A stretch of 64,000 nt of DNA from Owenia fusiformis (Eukaryota; Annelida; Polychaeta; Sabellida; Oweniidae): positions 38,471,366 through 38,535,365 of the forward strand of contig CAIIXF020000001.1 of the NCBI GenBank assembly GCA_903813345.2, read 5' to 3'. Position 1 is the first letter of the stretch; the number at the start of each line of letters is the position of its first letter. This document shows, in pieces, positions 48,301 through 60,000 of this stretch. The notes under the pieces were generated by a model, which saw only the letters and a program-made list of their open reading frames with translations, did not search any database and was not told where the DNA came from. Both the position numbers and the translations under genes were made by a program.

Positions 48301-51300
48301 GGAGGACATTCCTAAATGTAATCGCATAACCTTACACTGTTAACCCCAGGGAATATTCTCCTATTGCCATAGGTTTAGTCTAATAAGCCTGCCTAAACTC
48401 TACAACCAAGGGGCTTCAGAGGACCAACTATTATACAGGGTACTGGGAGTTAACCATCTTAGCAATATTGATTACTTATTCTTTCAGCTGAGGGAAGATT
48501 CAAGAAAGTGCGATCATAAGTTCATGGCCCAAAAGGTAAAGAGATTAGGGCTTGATGTAAGACCAAATATTAACACAACCAACCACAAATGCAAGATGAG
48601 TGAGATCGCTATAGATTAGAGATCACAGAAAAGCAAAGGTGCATTTGATTAAAATAACACAGAAAATGTTCCTACTGGCACAATGTTCTACTCTCTACTC
48701 TGTGCTGCTACTTCATGGTAAGTCACATCTAATACAAGACATCAAAACTTGATCATTCCTGCACATACCTCTCCCTCATCCCCTCTGGCCTCCTGTGCTC
48801 CTTCATCTGGTGTTTCAGTTGGTTCCTGTTCAACAGGTTTGTATATTCCCTTGATATTTGGCCAGATCTTCTCCAGGAACATATCAAAGTCAACCTGGTC
48901 ATTATCTTCCAAGTGTTCCTATCAGATAAGTAAGAATTAATGCTTAGCTACTTGTATTCTACATTGTTCATCCTTTATTTTTTAATTCATTTCTTTATAA
49001 ATTTATGAATAGTACTGTACATTCCTTTTATAACATTACATGGAAAATACAAGACAACTTTAGTGTATGTATTGTATGTGTGGTAAAAATTGTTGGTAGA
49101 AATTGAGAAACTGCATAGTTATACTCTGACATATCAATAAAATTCTGAATAATCAATTTTTTCTTTTCAGGAAAATATTTTCAAAACCAGCAAGGACAAA
49201 CAAAGTTAGATTTTGTATAAAGTTAAAGTTGTTTAACATGTCCAAAAAGTTGTATTAGGAAAACACATAAAACTATGGATAATAGGGATCCCACAAAATT
49301 TTACATAAAGGTTTAATATATCTCTTGATATTTGGATTGTTGATCCAATTCAAGATTTTTACAGTAATTCAATTGTTAACCTTCATATTTTCATATTCAT
49401 ATTCAACCTTTTACATGTCATGGGGCTCGGGACCCTAGACAGATCTGAAAAAAATTTCAAAATCAGACAAATATAAGAGATAAAGGTAGGAATGAATGTG
49501 ATATGTATCCCTACAGGCTCCCAGCACATTAATTTTCTAAAATTGCCATCAAGTTCAATACAGTAAAACCTGTGTACAGAAAACACCTTTAGAGCCAGAA
49601 AAATGTGTTCACTGAAGGTAGGTGTTCACTAGACACAGGTGTTCACTAAAGAGAGGTGTTCACTAAGACAAGACAGGTTTTACTGTATTTCATTGTGGGG
49701 TTTAGATATTTACAAAAATACATATAAGAAAAACTGACAGTATTGATACTCAGTGGATTGTGGGACCTCTAATATATACATAGCATATTGTTAAGTAAAG
49801 TAAAATACCTTAGCTTCATCTGGAGTCACCGTTCCATTAGAGTCAATATCAAACTCAGTTCGATCCATTAACTCTTCTATTGACACTCTATAACACATAG
49901 TTCAACATCATGTTAATACATTCACTGCACACAATAATTAGGAGAATACTGTAGATCACCGGTTAAGTTTTAAAGCACACACAATGTATCAGCAATTAGC
50001 AAAGCAAACACACAGTGCTTGATGTCAAGAAATATGAGGCTTAATGTTGATGAATTATATGTACTATCCATAATGTCTTTGAACTACAAAATGTTTGAAC
50101 TAGAAAATGGCAACTCAATTAAGTAGCAAATCCCAATTAACAAATTATTCATATGTCTGAAATTTGTCATCATTTGATATTTACAATTTGCCACATCTGT
50201 GGAATCTCAGAACTACAACCAATTCAAGATTTTGGTGGCCATTTTGAATTTTTGTGGGCTCTTTTGTCCACTTAAATATACCTTTGATTTCAGTATAATA
50301 TACTTATATTTGAAAGGGATCTCCTTATAATTGTGAATTCTCAGATTAGGCCCTGAATTCACAATATCTACCATATATGAGAATTAGATATTCATGTTTT
50401 ATATTAAGGCATTTTGGATTTTCCAAAGCATTAATCAGAAAAATTATACAATTATACTTGTCATAATATAGCCATACATTGAAGAGATCTCCAATTACTG
50501 CAAATTTTCATATCATTTGAGTATTTTCTCAGGCAAGAATCAGGAAAAATATACTGTAATACATTTACAATACAATCTACTCAAAAGATGCCTTTTATTA
50601 TTAGGTATTATTATAAGTCGTCATTCAGGAAGGTCTCAAAATTGATGAAAATTCCTAGTGAAAAACATGGAAAATACAAGAAATTCAAAAAGCATCCATA
50701 CATGTAATGTTATACAGTAATTAAAAGTTATATTTTCTTAAAAATTCCAGCCATTTTCGAAACAGCCCCTATCATGAAAAAAACTATTTACCAATATATA
50801 TCTCTCCACCTGATATGATGAAAATCTATTGACACTACTTTCTTAGAAATTACAAATGGACTGACTGATGGATGGAGAGCATAACTATATTCCTATCGAA
50901 CTTTGCTCGTAGGGATAAATCGAGTAGAGTACATGTAATTCCATCATATTAACAATCATATATTGACATCAAATATTACCCTTAAGCGCTTTTGTAGTTT
51001 CCTATGATTAAGAATTTTCTTGAATCTGAGATTTACTAAAAGTTCAGGTCCGTGTAATCTGGAGTAAAGTTAAATTCTCATTTCAATGGGAAAATGCCTG
51101 TGTGTCAACAGCTTTAAAGGTAGATTACGCCTTAGGTTTCTCCCCTGGACAATCCGTGATGTCCAATTATAATTGCTTATGTAATATCTTACATACCTCA
51201 GATATATCTTAAGACCAAAGTATGAGTACAGTATTGCCGATATATTGAGAAAATCAACAGAACAAGCAACTGTCAGAATTGAACACAATTGAGTTCCATC

Positions 51301-54300
51301 GCGGCATCGAAGGGAAACCCTTTCAAATGACAGGAGCACACGAGCGTCGGCAAACTTGGCACGCGTCTTGAGCCAAGCAACCAATCAGATTCAAAGCCGG
51401 TTGTCAATTTCTTTAAGAATTTCCAGAACTGCCATTTACGGAGTTCTTTTGTTCACGTAACCAATATTGGTAAACATATTTAACGACCAATCAGATAACA
51501 AATGGATATTCAAGTTTCAGAAAATTAATTTTGACGAAAATAATTCGACTGGTCAGGACCTCTTAGTTGGTAAGTAGATAGGTGAATGTGTGGTTTGGCT
51601 CAATAAGTCAAAAGTCCAGGGGGTCTTGATTGTGCTTTCCTATCGCAACATCTAACAAGATGCAATATGTAGTATGTACACATTATCCAATACACAATTT
51701 GAGAAAGAAAATGTTGACTTGATTTTTAAATATGGCAATTCCTTGAAGTTAGCACACACAGTAACAATTCTCCCAAACTACTATGTTAAATGAATCCTTA
51801 AATCAAAGAAATGTATTCTTCTGCTTTTTCTATCACTATATCCTGATCAAACAGCATTTGTTTGGAAATTAAAACTACAATTATGGACCTTATATTTTGA
51901 CAAAGTTGATGTTTGAAAAGTTCTTTAATGAATAGGGCATTGTGAAAGTGATTGATTTCAAAGATTTCTAATGAAATGATAGGTGATTATGAACATACTG
52001 ATTGTCTTGATTGGTATCTAGGTCTATAAAAGCTTCTAGAGCAGATTTTTTCTCTTCCTCAGCAGCTCTCCTGGCTTTCTCCTCTGTAAGATAAAACAAG
52101 CAGTCTGAATGAGTTAATTAATCAAATAAACCTCTAATATCATTACTGGTCCATTGACCATGGAGGGAGACGTTGTAAAGATTTATTATGATAAGATCTG
52201 GATGACAATACTTGTATATTATCCATAAATTTCCAGAAAATTATTTTGAAGCAAAAATTGTACACTGGTACATACCCTCCCAGGCTTGCTGATGCTTATC
52301 TTTTGCCTCTTTTTCTGGATATTCCTTTTCTTTTTTTATAGCTGAAAATATATAGCAGGATTATAAGTAATTGTTACCAATTTCTTTTATTCAATTTATT
52401 ATTTATTTGAAACATTTAATAATTATAAAACTTAGTGGCCTAAAAGAGCATGTAAATCTGTTTATCGTATGATCTAAAATTAAGCCCTCTGATTGGTCAG
52501 TTCTTGTGCTGTACCAATCTGTATTGCTACTGAGATTGTTCCCGTTAATCATCTCCGTCGCTATACAGAAAATATTGGTTCGGAGGGGACAATCTCAGTA
52601 GTAATACAGAGGATCACACAATAAAATGTTATTGAATGATTTGATGGAATTTCTCGAGCATAATATATCCTGTATTGCACTTCAAATCATTCAATAACTT
52701 ATAATGTTTGAATGATTTTATTCCATTATTGGAAGAGAGAACTGCATGGATTTGTAATTTGCAATCTTGCCAGAATGATCTCTAATGATACTTATACTGG
52801 TTCTTATATATGCATGATTAAAATATCAATCACCTTCTAAGTTTACTCTCAGTGTTTCTTGAGCTGTTCTCTCAAGTGCCAGTTCTGTTAATCTTTCCTG
52901 AAAATATGAACTTTTGGTCAATCTACACAAAAGGAATAAAGTACATGGAAGGCGGCTTAAGATATCCTGATATTTTTGGATGAGGTTTAGTTTGTAATTA
53001 CCATAAAATGTTCTACAATTAGTATTACATTGAAAACTACACATTTCTGATGATTATAGATCACTATGCGTTCACAGGCATATTGTGGTTATATTATATC
53101 CATTACTAAAGAAAATATGTATGGAAGGTATAACACAAATCTTAAACCAAAGTGACTGAAGGTGTCATACCTTTTTATTTTGCTTGGCTTCTAATCCTTG
53201 TTTACTATATTCAACTTTAAGAAGATAACCTTGCTCAGCAAGCTCCTTAGCTGCCTGTTGCTGGACACGAAGCTCTTTGCCTAGTTCCCTGAAACAATCG
53301 AAAAACATTCCATATAATAGGAGATTTTTACTAGAATCCCATACAACAGTCAAAACTAAAGAAAACAACATGCAAATCATGGTAAATTTTAACATGGTAA
53401 CTAGCAAAAGGTAACTTTGGTAAAAAAACAAACAGGAAAATAGCCCATTCTATCCAGCTAATTAAAGCATGTCATGTTATAGGTTGACAATGGGATTGCA
53501 GAAAATAAATGATTTTCAATATTATAAAATAAAGATTTTTTAATGAGTATAGGAGCTTTCATTAACTCACATGCAATTATTTTCACAAGACACAATACCA
53601 CTGTACTCATCTGTTCCATCACAACAGTCTGAAAGCAGAATTCATTTTTGATCTTTATATTACAGAAAAACAAAAAACCTTTTAATGATAAACAGCTTTT
53701 AGAAAATTGTTCCACATGATTTTTCATACTTTTAATGCTAAAAGAAGTTGTATAAATGTTATATATGATTTTTCATACTTTTAATGCTACTTTTAATGCT
53801 ACTTTTAATACTAAAAGAAGTTACATTTTTTGCTTGATATAATATGTCAGCTTATATACAATTTTACTTACCACATATTCCATCATTGACCCAAGCAGAT
53901 GAGATGTACTGAGGTTTATACCCTGCATTTGTACAATGGAACTGCCCATTTGTACAGGCTGATGTTCCTGCAATGTGCCATCATATTTTGTTAGGTTCAA
54001 GACTGATATTGGGTATGTGGCGATTTAAGTCAGTGTCATGGCAGCAATGAAACATAATTACCATCTTGGACATAATTATACAAGCAAGTTGAGACCATGG
54101 GGTCATCCCAAAGTTGTCCCACTCATCATAAAAAGAAGTATGATCAGTACCTTCAGTGGGACCACATTTATTCTAATCATGATATAAATTAAAAAACAAG
54201 ATCACTGATTCATTATTCATACAGTAGTTGTTTTAATTAAAATGAAATGAAAATTTACTGAAAATTTATATAGATTACCTGGTTCATCTGATCCATCTAC

Positions 54301-55622
54301 ACAGTCACAGTAATCATCATTGATGAGACCAAACTCTATTTTTCCTGAACCATCAAAGCAATAGAAACTTTTCCCAGGCTGATACAATGAGGCTTCTGGA
54401 AAATAGAAGTTTTCTGTGAAGCAGTCGAACAATAGACAAATTGATTCCTTTATAGGGCTAGGGGTAGGCCTAATGAAGTGCAGGGAAGTGCTTTCATACA
54501 AACATGGCTCTCACTAGGTAATACCATAGTGCCCAAAGTCTATTTGTTCCCACCACAATCTACTGCCAAATCATGATTGTTCCCACAGTCCAAATCAGTC
54601 TTGCCTATTACAGGTACAATGAAGAGTACAGGGAGGCCATGTAGGTTATTGTCGGACACTCAATGCACTGATGCAGGCCTTCCTTTGTCCGACAATTACC
54701 TACATGGGCTGAGCCAAGAGGCCCCAGAGTTCAAAGATAACATACACTTAGAATGTAAACCTGTGTTGAGATGACATACACCTCTGATTGGTCCAAATCG
54801 ATAAACAAAAATGGCATATTCAAAATTTTCTAATAACGCTTGGAATAATATTATGTTGATTCCTGGCGTATTTACCAATATCATAGCTTGGTTTTTCACA
54901 TCAAGATAAAGAAATATGTAAGAAATATGTTTACATCGATTAAAACATCACGACGTCGCACTATGTTCGAAAATTAACTGGTGAGAATTTGCGCAAACAA
55001 AGGTGCTAAAATGGAAATTCTTAGGGGTAGAATCTGATGGATTTATACTCGATCATGTATCTTTATGGTAAAAATTCTCATGTAGAAGGATGGACAGATC
55101 TATTTTCTACAAAATTAGCCTAGAATGACGGCTGGACATGCAGTTATTGTCATTTCAGAGCTGATTTCAGCCAGGTTAGGCAATCTACCTCTGTTTCAGT
55201 CCTTGTTTAGATAAGAGATAATGATATCCATCTTCTCTTTCAGGTATTACCTATCTTTAGCTTTCCCATCAGTTTATACAGGTTCCTGTGCATGCTAAGT
55301 ACGACATTTGCACTATTCATTTGGGAATGGAACCTTAAATCTTCATTAGTTGAACCAGTTTGCTTCTTAAACCACTAAAATCATTCCACGTCGCCATACA
55401 ACAGGCCGGCGGCCACAGACTCGTTCAAAAAGAATACAAAAAGAAAACGTTTTCAAAATATTATTTCGTGATTAACCTACTTGAAATCGCCACACCTCTC
55501 GGCCTTTGGACTTCACCGTTGGTCGAGCAATTTATAATTCCAAATATTAAATAGAATACCTTCAAGTTGAGATAGAATTTCATAAAAGAATGAAGACAAA
55601 ATTTTATCGAACCGGTCGCCAT
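42370..55622 (-). CDS. PRKCSH: Glucosidase 2 subunit beta, complete (576 residues, 16 exons)
   Basis: Non-catalytic, ER-retaining subunit of glucosidase II, which trims the inner glucoses of N-glycans in ER folding control. Exons: 55622-55481, 54395-54279, 53967-53872, 53628-53571, 53288-53171, 52897-52834, 52341-52276, 52083-51999, 49887-49809, 48918-48769, 47695-47504, 44954-44870, 44301-44232, 44075-43911, 43206-43107 and 42513-42370. All phases agree (1731 nt). The start ATG at 55622 (AAGATGG context) gives a hydrophobic signal [17 protein letters not shown], then [11 protein letters not shown], matching the human EVKRPRGVSL mature start. Two LDL-receptor class A repeats follow ([14 protein letters not shown] about 74-86; [10 protein letters not shown] about 118-128), then a coiled coil 138-240, EF-hand loops DTNQDNQVSIEE and [12 protein letters not shown], and an acidic tract 326-417. 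The MRH lectin domain (about 462-560) keeps [17 protein letters not shown] and SRCEY, including the Gln, Arg, Glu and Tyr that bind mannose. It ends HEEL, an HDEL-like retrieval signal. Confidence 0.97.
45200..45600. repeat. Degenerate tandem of about 120 bp in PRKCSH intron 11
   Basis: Three diverged copies share CCAAAAGCAAAT, ATACATCTCATTCA and GCCTGA(C/A)AGGATTG(T/A)GTCCCTC segments. They lie between the exons at 47504 and 44954 and do not touch an exon. Confidence 0.5.
45690..45800. repeat. 22-bp minisatellite, five copies
   Basis: The unit ATCACTCAATTATTACAAAG AG is repeated five times head to tail with one substitution (TATAACAAAG in the third copy). It lies in PRKCSH intron 11 just before the 163-bp array. 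Confidence 0.85.
45900..46745. repeat. 163-bp tandem array of the AAAATGGCTGCCTTGACATT family, about five copies
   Basis: AAGACTTTACAGACAAGATT recurs at about 46064, 46227, 46389, 46552 and 46715, a period of 162-163 bp. Each unit contains AAAATGGCTGCCTTGACATT, TTTACCCAGAA, AACTAATCAG(A/T)TCTAG and ATCATCCCTGAAAATTTGAA. Single diverged relatives lie at 4110-4310 in the adhesion GPCR and at 46990-47200. The downstream end at 47225-47285 runs into GGACGGACAGACAG simple sequence, as in dispersed repeats of several marine invertebrates. Confidence 0.8.
47225..47345. repeat. GGACAGACAG-rich repeat tail
   Basis: ACGGACGGACAGACAGACAA and related units are followed by a GTGGTGGGGACATAATAAAA end. It looks like the tail of the family forming the 163-bp array. 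Comparable tails are at 50855-50925, 62275-62315 and 63050-63115. Confidence 0.6.
49561..49685. mobile_element. Short pogo-like MITE, CAGTAAAACCTGT termini
   Basis: CAGTAAAACCTGTGT at the left and ACAGGTTTTACTG at the right form terminal inverted repeats next to TA on both sides. The 125-bp interior repeats GTGTTCACTA about four times. It lies in the PRKCSH intron between 49809 and 48918. Confidence 0.7.
52518..52700. repeat. Two adjacent stem-loops in a PRKCSH intron
   Basis: TCTGTATTGCTACTGAGATT at 52518 is inverted at 52586-52611 (AATCTCAGTAGTAATACAGA). Next to it TTATTGAATGATTTG pairs with CAAATCATTCAATAA (52629-52643 and 52685-52699). They are foldback repeats with no coding content. 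Confidence 0.55.
54636..54710. repeat. Stem-loop in PRKCSH intron 1
   Basis: GGCCATGTAGGTTATTGTCG with GACA is inverted at 54686-54710 (TGTCCGACAATTACCTACAT). The arms are about 23 bp with one mismatch and the loop about 27 bp. Confidence 0.6.
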
Positions 55623-56125
55623 CTTGGATATTCCCCCACTGGAGACACGTGATCAAGATTCAACACGAGGCTGACTGGAGAATCCTTGATTTGGGTTTCG
55701 TTTAGTGTTAACTTAGAAAAGTAAGAGATATTATCCCCGGGCGAAACCCAGAATACCAAGATGTCTTGCTCATGATAATGAGCCTAGTAATACATTAGGC
55801 CCTGAATAAGAGAAATAGTTTAAATGATGATTCTATATATACAAACAGCATATTGTTAGATTGAATCCCATATGGAAGCCATATGCAGGTGTTTCATTAG
55901 CAGCTGGCAACAGGAGATATTCACCGGTTGTCACAAAATTGCCTGTTGTTTTTAGGGACTTTTCCATGTTTAATTTATCATTTCCATTAATTTTGCCTGT
56001 TGTTTTCATTTATTTAGCCTATTGAGAGAAAATCTGATGGTTTCTTGTTTATGTTTTTTTGTGATTGAATATGGAATGCTCATCTGAATGAAAAACAGTT
56101 CATTATTAAACTATTAATGTCTATA

Positions 56126-56245
56126 CAGGCCCGTAGCCAATTTTTTTACAAAATTATGCAGTTTTTCACCATTCTGAGCAGTTTATACTTTATTTTGGCC
56201 ATTTTTGGGCCAAAATTGTTAAAAGTAAACCCCCCTTGAATTTCT
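56126..56245. mobile_element. Partial copy of the poly-C GGCCCGTAGCCAGG element
   Basis: CAGGCCCGTAGCCAA is followed by the family core TTTTTCACCATTCTGAGCAG and a short CCCCCC run. The right terminus is missing. Confidence 0.65.
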
Positions 56246-57024
56246 CCCTTGCTAATATCATATATTCTCTCAATATGTATTTGAATCAAGAAATCAAGAG
56301 AAAATGTTAACATTCTATTTTTGTAAATAAAACACTTTATTTTCTGGAAAAAATGTACTGTTCTGTATTTGAGGGAATAAGATATTTGAAAAGTACATTG
56401 TAAAATACCCAAAAATCCTCATCCATTGAACAAATTACCAGATTAAAAGTCATATCATATTTTAATTTTTTCTGTTTATTTGTCTTTATCTTCCTACATC
56501 TCAAAAATGGACTACAAACATGGGTGTGGTCAGACATGAGGCTAAATTTTAAAGAAGTATGAATTATATTCAGACATTTTTTCAACTACAACAAATCTAA
56601 AACTGTGGAAATAAAGTCCAAATGTAACATACTTCATTTAGCCTACATTTGCCTTGCCTAATTTCTATCCCGGATATGTCGCTTACATAACTGCATAATA
56701 CTGTGCAAATCACCTAATGTACCTGCATACAATAACAAATGGCAAATTCACAGGTACACCATGAACTTAATATCATATCTCCTATATTCTTTACCATCCT
56801 CCTGGATCTTTACTTGCCATAACTACAATGAATACACCTTTTTGTTGCACTCGTTATGGCCATTAATTCTCAGGAAATCGATACAGATGGAGACGCTTTA
56901 TGGCATGAATGTTCCATCTCCACATTGCAGTTCGAATTTTGAATCACTATTTCACATCAGTCGTCCAAGTTACATGTATATCATCCAAACATTTCTTTAA
57001 ACCAGTATGTTATATTAAATTGTT

Positions 57025-60000
57025 CTAATCTTTTACCCAACTCATTTTTCTAGCTATATAATCCTTTTGTATTGTTTCTCTCTCTTCAGCAGGGGGAAGT
57101 GATGGGCTTATGCCCTTTCTGTTCCGTTCTTTCATTATCATAGACTGAAAATAAAAATGCAAATGTTTTATTCAAGAGACATCCATCAAAACAATTGATT
57201 TAGACCATGCAGTATATTACTCAGATTTGAGTAAAAATAATCAACATATCTGAATACATTTTAATTGATATAATTATTGTACTAAAAAGGTTAGATGGAA
57301 AGGAGCACAAAAAGTATTGCAACAGATTTCAGACAGTCATATGTTGGATTTTGTCTGTTTTCTGAGGATTTAAACAGGTGCATATGTTAGTCCAATGCAT
57401 TACCTCCAGGAAAGGCACTCATACAGATGATAAAATGATTTTGACTTTGAGACAGAGAAGATGCAAACAACCCATCCAAATGTTTTTTTTTGAAATGTTG
57501 TCCTGATTTTCAACCCCTTCCACCCCTGCTTTTTCAATTATTGTTGCATCAATATGTTGCGTTTTGACACACAGTTAACCCCTTTAAAGGATTAAGTAAT
57601 TCCTTTAAGACAAAATGGAAAACAATATTTCCCATGTTATTTTCCCATAGGGAAAACTCTTACGATCCATTGCTTTCAGCTTAATTTTGGTCACCCATAA
57701 TGGATATCTTAAAAACCCCTGAAGGAATGACTAATTACATCTCTATGAGTGCTTTTCCTGGAGGTAATGCATTGGCCTAACATATGCACCTGTTTAAATC
57801 CTCAGAAAATGGCCAAAATCCAACACATGACTGTCCGAAATCTGTTGCGATACTTTTCATCCTCCTTTATTCACAAAGTAGGGAGATGTTAGTATACATG
57901 TACAGTATCCCATCTGAGCTGTCCATCTGGTAGTTATACCCATAACTAGATTATCAAATGATTCCCCATCAAATTTTGCGTTAATTAATGTAAACACGAT
58001 AAGATGTCCTTACCCAAAACTCCCTGCAGTTTTTGTAATTTTTGAAGTATATACTACATTTGTCTCTGTCATAATTGTGATCTTGGAGGCACTTCAGTGA
58101 CATCTTTTGTTCCTGAAAAGATATATAAACATTTTGCACAATAATGTCTATACTTGAGTTCCTCCTAAAAAAGATGTAGTGGGCACTTATTTTGCATGAA
58201 TGTTTATTTAGAAGGCCATCAGAAGGAATATTATTACCACCTTGCCAGGCCAATTCTAGCCTTCAGCCCTCCGTCCAATAATAACCTGGTATTCTTTTCT
58301 TTACCGTTTTGAATTTGAAAAGCACAGTATAAGGTAAGTATCTTTGGAATCAAGATGTATTTTTGGTTTTAAATAAAAAAAACACACTTCAGATCATTTT
58401 TCACTCCAACGAACTGGTATTACCGCTTACTGGCATTACCGGCATTACCATCAGCCTCTAATGAGAATGGTTGTGGAAAATTAATTACCTCTCAATTTCG
58501 CTATGGCATAGTCTAGTAGTTACACATATGCTTAATTTGAGGTTGTTTTGGATCGTTTTGGATATTTGGTATGGCATTGCTCCTATATTTGGACATTTGG
58601 TATGGTATTGGTCGTCTATTCTAACATTTGATATGGCTTTTGGGATTTATTTTGGTTGGTATGGGAACACAATAAAATTTGACAGACTGGTATGGGAACA
58701 TACATATTGATATCTGAGGGTTCAGCCTAGGAGCCTCACCAAATTTTGTATAAAGTGACCCCCCCCCCCCCCCTGAGTCTGTATTCAACACACTGACTAG
58801 AAGTCAGTCCATCAATCTTACGTTCTGTCCTGTGGGAATTGCAGAGAAATGTTTTGCATAAAATTATCCAGAAAGCTTTACTTTCCATAACATTATAACA
58901 ATACAATTAAGTGGTAATGTACATGTACATGTACATATTAAATGCTAAAAAAAGTGACACAGCATATTGTCAAGTGAAAGTAAAGCTTGGAGAAGTAACA
59001 AATTAATATACTCCTGTATGTAAACAAATATTTTTAATACTAAATTTGAACATATGACATAGGTGTTACAGTCTTCATATTTTCACCCCAAAGGAGGGGG
59101 AGTTGTTTGTGGAATGAATTGGGGGAGTTTTTTCATGCATTTCGCTTATGTTTTTCATCCAAAAAACATCAATACACTTTAAAACAATTTATTGACTATA
59201 AGATTGCATCATATAATCCCCAAAAATATTTCTCATTTTGAAGGATTATTATGTGCAACAATTAGTGCAGAGGGGCCATTCAGCGATCATGGACCGATGT
59301 AAAAAATTATATATTTAAGTTTTGATATTTCATCAAGACTAATATATATTTTTATTATCTCCAAAGAAAGCACCTGAATAAACACTATTTCAACTGATAT
59401 TCCTCTTGAAACATGGTGGATCTTAAAAATCCATAAGTGGGACTCCCTTTATAGAAGATTTGAAGTGATTTTACACTTCTTTATGCTGAAATCGATAGTT
59501 TATCCATACATTTTAAGAAAATAGCTATCTCAAAGAAGATGTTTAGCCAAATGCTGCCCTGAAAGCTTAGAAAAAGTAAAAAATTTCGAATTTTCCCTCT
59601 ACAGTCCTTGTTGCCCCTTTAACGACCCAGGTATTTTCATTTTTCAGAGGACTGGGAATCATTGATAATCAACACTTTTGAATAATATAAAAGCTGTTTT
59701 AAATAGGTTTCATATTTGCCAATAATTTCTCAAATTGTGTAAACTGTACACATTCCTTATCCCTAGAATTTGCACTTTAAGGAATTCCCCATAGAAATCC
59801 AATGATACAGTTCCAAGCAGATTTTGAGATAACAGGAAAGTAAATCTTTAGTACACACCTTATTGTGTTGTTTTGGTTTATAATCGCAACTCTAACCATG
59901 CCATATCAACACCCTATGCTAAATTATGAGGTGCATGCAAAAAGACCGAACCTAGACTCAGAGTGTTTCATTTTTGGACTTTTTTCTGATCAAGCTCTTC

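Noticed and set aside
54279-54501. Extended PRKCSH exon 2 frame upstream of 54395
   Set aside because: It has no ATG, and the first exon at 55622-55481 supplies the matching phase and the conserved EVQRPRGV segment.
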